DNA from: an uncultured Acetatifactor sp.
GTDB taxonomy: Bacteria > Bacillota > Clostridia > Lachnospirales > Lachnospiraceae
Length of the DNA: 10,802 nt
Assembly: GCA_910589655.1 (NCBI GenBank)
Contig: CAJUTJ010000181.1
Location: 1-10,802 of the forward strand
Direction: 5' to 3'
Made by a program: the position numbers and the translations under genes. A model generated the notes under the pieces. That model worked only from the letters and a program-made list of their open reading frames with translations, ran no database searches and was not told the origin of the DNA. Every line of letters begins with the position of its first letter. The first letter of the stretch is position 1. Below, piece after piece: positions 7,196 through 10,802 of the stretch.

Positions 7196-7927
7196 ATGAA
7201 GATTATAGCTATTACTCAAAAAGGGATTCACAAAACAGAAAACGAGGACCGCATTATTGTGGGCGAGGCCGTTTTGACGGGCGGTACATTATCCTGTGAA
7301 ATGGAGAGCGGTATTTTGGCGGTGGCCGACGGCGTCGGGGGGAATAAAGCGGGGTCCGTTGCTTCTGGCTATGTCGCGGACAGATTGAGTGCATTACCGG
7401 ATATCACGGCGGAGGCATTGCAGGAAATCAATGCTGAGTTATTGGCATTATCCATGGAAAAAGCGGAATACAACGGTATGGCCTCCACCCTGTCAGGGAT
7501 ACTCTTTTCGGAGGGGAAGAACCGTCTGTTCAGTGTGGGGAATACCCGGGTGTATCTGCTGCAGAGCGGAAGATACCTGAAACAGTTAACGGTGGATGAC
7601 ACGGTATTAAATTATTTGCTTACATCCGGGCAGCTGGATCCGGAAGAAGCCGAAAGCTTCGACAGGAAGAATGAGATAACGGCTTGTTTTGGCGGCGGAG
7701 CGGCGGACTTGTTCCAAATGAAAATCAGCGATATGGATGCCGTTACCGTCCCTATACTGATTACATCGGACGGGATCCATGATTATATATCCGTTGACCA
7801 AATGGAAGAGATTATCGGGGAGCATGGGCTTACGGAAACGGCTTGCAAGGAAATGATTTCTCAGGCAAGAGCATCGGGTTCCTGCGATGACAGCAGTATT
7901 ATAATAGGCTTTGGACAGTATGGATGA
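7196..7927 (+). CDS. PP2C-family Ser/Thr protein phosphatase
   Basis: 243 aa from ATG 7196, 13 bp after the ATPase stop; this start gives the canonical MKIIAITQKGIHKTENEDR opening, whereas a longer frame would run into the ATPase gene. PP2C motifs in order are NED (16-18), ADGVGG (44-49), GMASTLSG (94-101), FSVGNTRVYLL (112-122), ITSDGIHD (189-196) and DDSSIII (231-237). The metal-binding Asp residues D18, D45, D192 and D232 are all present, so the enzyme should be active as a Mn/Mg-dependent Ser/Thr phosphatase. No membrane segment. It pairs logically with the FHA protein of the same cassette. A partner kinase is not encoded in the window. ATGA at 7924-7927 could couple translation to the following gene, but that longer start is less likely (see next entry). 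Confidence 0.93.
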   Translation: MKIIAITQKGIHKTENEDRIIVGEAVLTGGTLSCEMESGILAVADGVGGNKAGSVASGYVADRLSALPDITAEALQEINAELLALSMEKAEYNGMASTLSGILFSEGKNRLFSVGNTRVYLLQSGRYLKQLTVDDTVLNYLLTSGQLDPEEAESFDRKNEITACFGGGAADLFQMKISDMDAVTVPILITSDGIHDYISVDQMEEIIGEHGLTETACKEMISQARASGSCDDSSIIIGFGQYG

Positions 7928-7977
7928 TTTCTGGGCTGGGGAGGACGGCACTAAATAGTAGGTGTGAAAGAATTACA

Positions 7978-8565
7978 ATGGATAAATTTGCAGTGATTGA
8001 CACGGAGACAAACTGGAACGACGAAGTGATGTCCATAGGCGTAGTGATTGCCGATTGGGAGACGAAAGAAAAAGCCGGTTCGGTGTATTATATTATTGAT
8101 CCGGAATATAAAGCAGGCGGGATGTTTTCCTATGAATTGCGTCTCGACGATAAAAATGCGCACATTACAAGCAGGAAGCAGGCATTACAGGAGATAAAAG
8201 AATGGCTGGCTTCCTATGGTGTGGAGGAAATTTTTGCGTACAATGCTTCTTTTGATAAGAATCATCTGCCGGAATATGGAGAGTATAAATGGTATGATAT
8301 TATGCGTCTGGCCGCATACCGGCAATATAACCGGGCCATACCGGATTCCGCGGACTGTTACAAGACAGGCCGGCTGAAGCGGGGATACGGTGTGGAGAGT
8401 GTATTGAGAATGCTCAGCAAAAGAGATTGTTACCAAGAGACCCATAACGCCGTTTTGGATGCGCAGGATGAACTGGAAATTATGCGGCTGCTGGGATATG
8501 GGATAGAAGAATATGAGATTGCGCTTCTCCCGGATCAGAGGGTTCCCGCTGTAAAACCGCGGTAG
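7978..8565 (+). CDS. DEDDh-family 3'-5' exonuclease (DnaQ-like)
   Basis: 195 aa. ATG 7978 is chosen since the exonuclease fold begins at once (MDKFAVIDTET) and GAAAG/GGTG lies upstream. An in-frame ATG at 7924 would add 18 unconserved-looking residues. Exo I is D8-x-E10 (IDTET), Exo II N89-ASF-D93, and Exo III H156...D161 (HNAVLD), so the full DEDDh metal-binding set is present. The enzyme should remove nucleotides from 3' ends of DNA or RNA. At 195 aa without polymerase or helicase domains it is a stand-alone nuclease. It follows the PP2C by 50 bp on the same strand. It could be an effector or accessory nuclease of the cassette, or simply the next gene. Confidence 0.88.
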   Translation: MDKFAVIDTETNWNDEVMSIGVVIADWETKEKAGSVYYIIDPEYKAGGMFSYELRLDDKNAHITSRKQALQEIKEWLASYGVEEIFAYNASFDKNHLPEYGEYKWYDIMRLAAYRQYNRAIPDSADCYKTGRLKRGYGVESVLRMLSKRDCYQETHNAVLDAQDELEIMRLLGYGIEEYEIALLPDQRVPAVKPR

Positions 8566-8580
8566 AGTAACGGAAAGGAA

Positions 8581-8976
8581 ATGAAAATGCAGGACCAGAG
8601 CAGCCCACAGGGCGGTACAGAAACAGAGAAGAAACCGAAGACGATTGACGACTATATTGCCTTACAGCCGGAGGAACAGCAGAGGCACTTGCGGGCGGTA
8701 AGAGACACCCTCCGCAAAGTTTTACCGGAGGCGGAAGAGAGGATCTCGTGGAGTATGCCGACTTTTTGGAAGGGGCACAATATCATCCATTTTGCGGGGT
8801 TTCGGAAACATATCGGCCTGTATCCCGGAACTGAGGCTGTGGAAGAATTTGCGGAACGCCTGAAACAGTATAAGACGGGAAAAGGGAGCATTCAGTTTTT
8901 ATACAGTGCCCCTATTCCGCTGGAACTGATTGCCGATATTGCAAAGTGGTGTGCCGAAACGGGAAATCATCCTTAA
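8581..8976 (+). CDS. DUF1801 / YdhG-family protein (frataxin-like fold)
   Basis: 131 aa, ATG 8581 with AAAGGA upstream, 15 bp after the exonuclease stop. TIDDYIALQP, LRKVLPEAEERISWSMPTFW, NIIHFAGFRKHIGLYPG, KGSIQFLYSAPIP and LIADIAKW are the successive signatures of the DUF1801 (YdhG) family. The one characterised Bacillus member has been described as a frataxin-like iron carrier; most members are of unknown role. The first 18 residues are a polar extension. A link to iron-sulfur supply for the radical SAM protein upstream is tempting but unsupported. Such proteins are common orphans in Clostridia. Confidence 0.85.
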   Translation: MKMQDQSSPQGGTETEKKPKTIDDYIALQPEEQQRHLRAVRDTLRKVLPEAEERISWSMPTFWKGHNIIHFAGFRKHIGLYPGTEAVEEFAERLKQYKTGKGSIQFLYSAPIPLELIADIAKWCAETGNHP

Positions 8977-8981
8977 CGCTA

Positions 8982-9153
8982 GTACAGCATTGCATTAATT
9001 TTGAAGTAATAGGTGCCTGAATTTTGTGTCCAGACAGGCGGAGGAAGGAGGCAATGCGGTGGCAATTTGCTAAAGCAAATGCTGATTGACGACAACACGG
9101 TACTGGCGCAAAAGGCAGGTGCATATTACCCAATTATTAATGTAACGCTGTAC
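8982..9153. mobile_element. MITE-like element, 172 bp, TA flanks
   Basis: The ends GTACAGC[A/G]TT[G/A]CATTAAT are inverted copies (16 of 18 identical; left 8982-8999, right 9136-9153), and the similarity continues inward to about 9032 and 9103 with a few mismatches and a 1-nt shift, so the arms are about 50 bp. Each end is flanked by TA (8980-8981 and 9154-9155), as expected for IS630/mariner-type target duplication. No transposase is encoded. The centre holds AATTTGC-TAAA-GCAAATG, a small dyad, and a GGAGG followed by an 11-codon frame (9054-9089) that I do not call a gene. The outer CGCT/AGCG also pair. It may be transcribed as a long hairpin. Confidence 0.6.
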
Positions 9154-9171
9154 TAAAGCGTGTTTGAAATT

Positions 9172-9222
9172 AGTTGTCGGAAATATCCAATATAAATGGT
9201 CAAATTGTATCATCCGACAACT
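9172..9222. repeat. 10-bp inverted repeat around 31 bp
   Basis: AGTTGTCGGA (9172-9181) and TCCGACAACT (9213-9222) are perfect complements. The enclosed sequence is AT-rich. It could be an operator, a remnant of insertion-sequence ends, or part of the transcript end of the minus-strand gene that stops at 9314. With the MITE-like element and a 7-bp dyad (ACTGTTA 9243-9249 / TAACAGT 9269-9275), this accounts for what I can see in the 337-bp gap 8977-9313. Confidence 0.5.
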
Positions 9223-9313
9223 TATAAAATGGGCATGGCTGAACTGTTACTTTTGTACCGCCCTGTTTATAACAGTAATTTGGCAGGACAAGTTATACAC
9301 AGTGTCTTTAATA

Positions 9314-10393
9314 TTATAATTGTTTCAGACAAGCCCGGATTTCGGCACATACGGCGCGATCGTTCTCAAACACCTTTGCAAACAGGCGTTTCAGTGTTTC
9401 CTGTGTTTCCTTTTGCATAATCAAATCTGCTGACTGCGGGGTGATATTATATCCGGTCTTGGGTCCCACACCAAGGGCGCCCCATATCTTCCATCCGATG
9501 CCATGTGTTTCATCATTTTCATCCTTGGTATACCGTTCCCAAAAAACATCGCTCAGCCGGCTGTGTATTTCTTTATTAGTGCAAATATTGCACAGCAGGT
9601 TTTCGGCTCCGCAAAAGCCTTCTGCGGCATGCCATCTTGCTTCAATGGGCACACTGTTGATGCCGTTCATCATGCCGGCAATGTCCATGGCGTTTTCAGC
9701 CGTCACATGATCCAGTGTATCCATAATCACGCTTTCAAGTGCCCCATGTTCCTCGTAGGACAGGGCGGACGCGATGCGTTCCAAAAGTTCTTTGTAGGAC
9801 ATCTCAGGCGCAGCGTTGCCGGTGATGACAATGGCGTCCCGCAGTACGGAATGCCAGTTATCGGACAAAGCATGAAGCTGTGAATCCAAGCCGTATATGG
9901 TATCTGCGTCATAGCCCGCTGCAAGGATCCATTCCATTTCGTTTTCTAACCGCAGCAAAGTCGGGAAACCATTATCCAGAGAGCTTTTCATTGCGGAAAG
10001 CACCTCTTCCTGCGTGCTTGAACCGTCAAAGCGCAGATAGGAAAATCCTGCAAACCGAGCCAGAGCATCTACAAAACCGTCGTCCCAGCGCCAGCTTTTG
10101 GAAAATCCCGGCAGAGTATGGGGATCCACGGTGTCATCCCACGGATAGTCGAAACCAAACGCCAGTGTCGATGCCGTCAAAAGGCAGTGGTAGATGGAAC
10201 TCTGATGGTTTTCCAGCGGATGATCGCCGCAGGGACTGCAATGGACGCAGTGGCAGCGGTTCTGTGTACACCAATATGGCGTTTCTTCCGTATACCCGCG
10301 TGCAATGACCAGCGCAGATGCAAGTGCCGCAGTAAAGTTGTCCGATTCTGCACCTGCCGGAAAGGGTACCTGATGTTCTAAGATTTTTTTCAT
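9314..10393 (-). CDS. Cys-rich protein of unknown function, faintly C39/BtrH-like
   Basis: 359 aa on the minus strand, ATG 10393, with AGGAG (10403-10399) 5 nt upstream. Near the N-terminus is a dense Cys/His patch: C42, C47, H48, C49, H51, C52, C55, H58 (within CTQNRCHCVHCSPCGDH), which could bind a metal or form disulfides. The stretch GFPTLLRLENEMEWILAAGYDADTI at about 142-166 recalls the G-x-P...GYD core of BtrH-N/peptidase-C39-like folds, but the usual His before the GYD element is not evident, so activity is doubtful. The C-terminal 150 residues are helical and acidic. No signal peptide or membrane helix. It is preceded by its own promoter and a small ORF, and is convergent with the plus-strand cassette, so it is probably a separate unit. 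Confidence 0.8.
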   Translation of the reverse strand: MKKILEHQVPFPAGAESDNFTAALASALVIARGYTEETPYWCTQNRCHCVHCSPCGDHPLENHQSSIYHCLLTASTLAFGFDYPWDDTVDPHTLPGFSKSWRWDDGFVDALARFAGFSYLRFDGSSTQEEVLSAMKSSLDNGFPTLLRLENEMEWILAAGYDADTIYGLDSQLHALSDNWHSVLRDAIVITGNAAPEMSYKELLERIASALSYEEHGALESVIMDTLDHVTAENAMDIAGMMNGINSVPIEARWHAAEGFCGAENLLCNICTNKEIHSRLSDVFWERYTKDENDETHGIGWKIWGALGVGPKTGYNITPQSADLIMQKETQETLKRLFAKVFENDRAVCAEIRACLKQL

Positions 10394-10394
10394 A

Positions 10395-10517
10395 TTAACT
10401 CCTATCTGCCCGCTTTAGCGGGCACTCAAATTCTTCCGGATGGATTTCCTCACACACTCGGCTTTCCACAAAGGTGCACACAGACCAGATCAGAATATAG
10501 TGATTCATATCATTCAT
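10395..10517 (-). CDS. 40-codon small ORF upstream of the Cys-rich gene (AraC-helix-like)
   Basis: Starts at ATG 10517 directly behind GGGGGAGA (a second ATG at 10508 has the better spacing of about 12 nt) and stops with TAA at 10397-10395, inside the ribosome-binding region of the next gene. The stop lies two bases before that gene's ATG, so translation is probably coupled. The peptide begins MNDMNHYILIWSVCTFVESR and continues with an acidic EEIHPEEFE stretch. Alternating W, FVE and EE positions resemble the first helix of AraC-type HTH domains in Clostridia. It may be the stub of a regulator whose remaining part was deleted, or a genuine leader peptide. Its last codons form the CCCGC-TTTA-GCGGG hairpin. 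Confidence 0.5.
   Translation of the reverse strand: MNDMNHYILIWSVCTFVESRVCEEIHPEEFECPLKRADRS
10407..10424 (-). promoter_or_regulatory. hairpin next to the ribosome binding site of the Cys-rich gene
   Basis: TGCCCGC-TTTA-GCGGGCA is a perfect 7-bp stem with a 4-nt loop. On the minus strand it ends 3 nt before AGGAG (10403-10399). It is also coding in the small ORF, so ribosomes translating that ORF would open it and expose the site, a plausible coupling device. Confidence 0.5.
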
Positions 10518-10551
10518 TCTCCCCCTGTCCGTCTTGCTTTAAAACAAACTC

Positions 10552-10587
10552 AGTATAACATATTTATGAAACGGTTGTGCAACGGTT
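10552..10587 (-). promoter_or_regulatory. extended -10 promoter with overlapping direct repeat
   Basis: On the minus strand TTGCAC (10582-10577) and TATACT (10557-10552) are separated by 19 bp, and the -10 is preceded by TG-T, an extended -10. The 19-bp gap is longer than the sigma-A optimum. Two AACCGTT copies (10587-10581 and 10576-10570), 11 bp apart or one helical turn, overlap the -35 box and form a likely regulator site. The promoter serves the small ORF and the Cys-rich gene. Confidence 0.55.
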
Positions 10588-10715
10588 TTGAGGAATTTTA
10601 ATATATAATCTGTTTTTTGGCATCTGTCAGCCTGTTTTGTAACCTGAATCCGGAAAAGGGGCACGGTAAACGCATGCTTTATAAATAATCTATAAACAAA
10701 TTTTTCTTCTTTTTC

Positions 10716-10802
10716 TCAATCAATACCTGTATTCAGCCCTCCAAGCACTTTATAAAGATAATCTGAGTCATACCCGCATTTCTTCCTTTTGCTTGCAATT
10801 CC
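10716..10802 (-). CDS. possible 3' end of a further minus-strand gene
   Basis: An open frame enters from the right edge and stops at TGA 10718-10716, giving 28 residues including KRKKCGYDSDYLYKVLGGLN. The residues look protein-like, and an AT-rich stretch follows on the minus strand, but the piece is too short to identify. Between it and the promoter (10588-10715) I see only AT-rich sequence without structure. Confidence 0.3.
   Translation of the reverse strand, partial: GIASKRKKCGYDSDYLYKVLGGLNTGID

Noticed and set aside
7924..7977. Longer exonuclease start at ATG 7924 overlapping the PP2C stop (ATGA)
   Set aside because: Adds 18 residues before the first fold strand with no family-like character; ATG 7978 gives the normal DnaQ-type opening. 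Translational coupling cannot be fully excluded.
9054..9089. 11-codon frame after GGAGG inside the MITE-like element
   Set aside because: Too short, Shine-Dalgarno too close to the ATG, and inside a repeat-like element.
9441..9883. Plus-strand frames of 89 and 126 codons opposite the Cys-rich gene
   Set aside because: Complement of a coherent 359-aa minus-strand protein with promoter and ribosome binding site; no start signals of their own.
1..10802. CRISPR array, tRNA or rRNA genes
   Set aside because: No regularly spaced direct repeats, no cloverleaf with T-loop consensus and no rRNA-like sequence seen on either strand.

Overview
The window looks like chromosome of an anaerobic, low-to-mid-GC Bacillota, most likely a gut Clostridia/Lachnospiraceae-type bacterium. 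This rests on strong AGGAGG-type ribosome binding sites, GTG and ATG starts, a TnpX/TndX-type large serine recombinase with a zinc ribbon and DUF4368-like tail, an NrdG-like radical SAM protein and an extended -10 promoter. Taxonomy is inference; there is no rRNA, tRNA or species-specific gene to anchor it.

Left edge (1-1686): the 3' end of a large serine recombinase of an integrative element, a short hairpin, then an open frame of about 265 codons that follows an in-frame stop, has no credible start and no ribosome binding site. I read it as the 3' remnant of a gene cut by the element, or by a deletion at its edge.

Centre (1824-7927): a tightly packed plus-strand cassette. In order it encodes a three-helix membrane/coiled-coil protein, a 440-aa coiled-coil protein with a conserved-looking MSGPKTSSYTLT start, a double zinc-ribbon FHA protein (split by a frameshift in a run of eight C), an NrdG-like radical SAM activase, a 627-aa ClpA/B-type AAA+ ATPase with an unusual N-terminal half, and a PP2C phosphatase. 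FHA (phosphothreonine reader) plus PP2C (eraser) implies a kinase writer, which is not visible here and may have lain upstream where the recombinase now sits. The set resembles phosphorylation-gated NTPase conflict or stress systems, but the radical SAM member is unusual. A DEDDh 3'-5' exonuclease (7978-8565) and a DUF1801/YdhG frataxin-like protein (8581-8976) follow in the same direction.

Right part (8977-10802): a 172-bp MITE-like element with long imperfect terminal inverted repeats and TA flanks, a second small inverted repeat, then a minus-strand unit. That unit is a promoter with a 7-bp direct repeat over its -35 region, a 40-codon small ORF resembling the first helix of an AraC-type domain, and a 359-aa Cys-rich protein of unknown function with faint C39/BtrH-like features. 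The last 87 bases may hold the 3' end of a further minus-strand gene. I see no tRNA, rRNA or CRISPR array.
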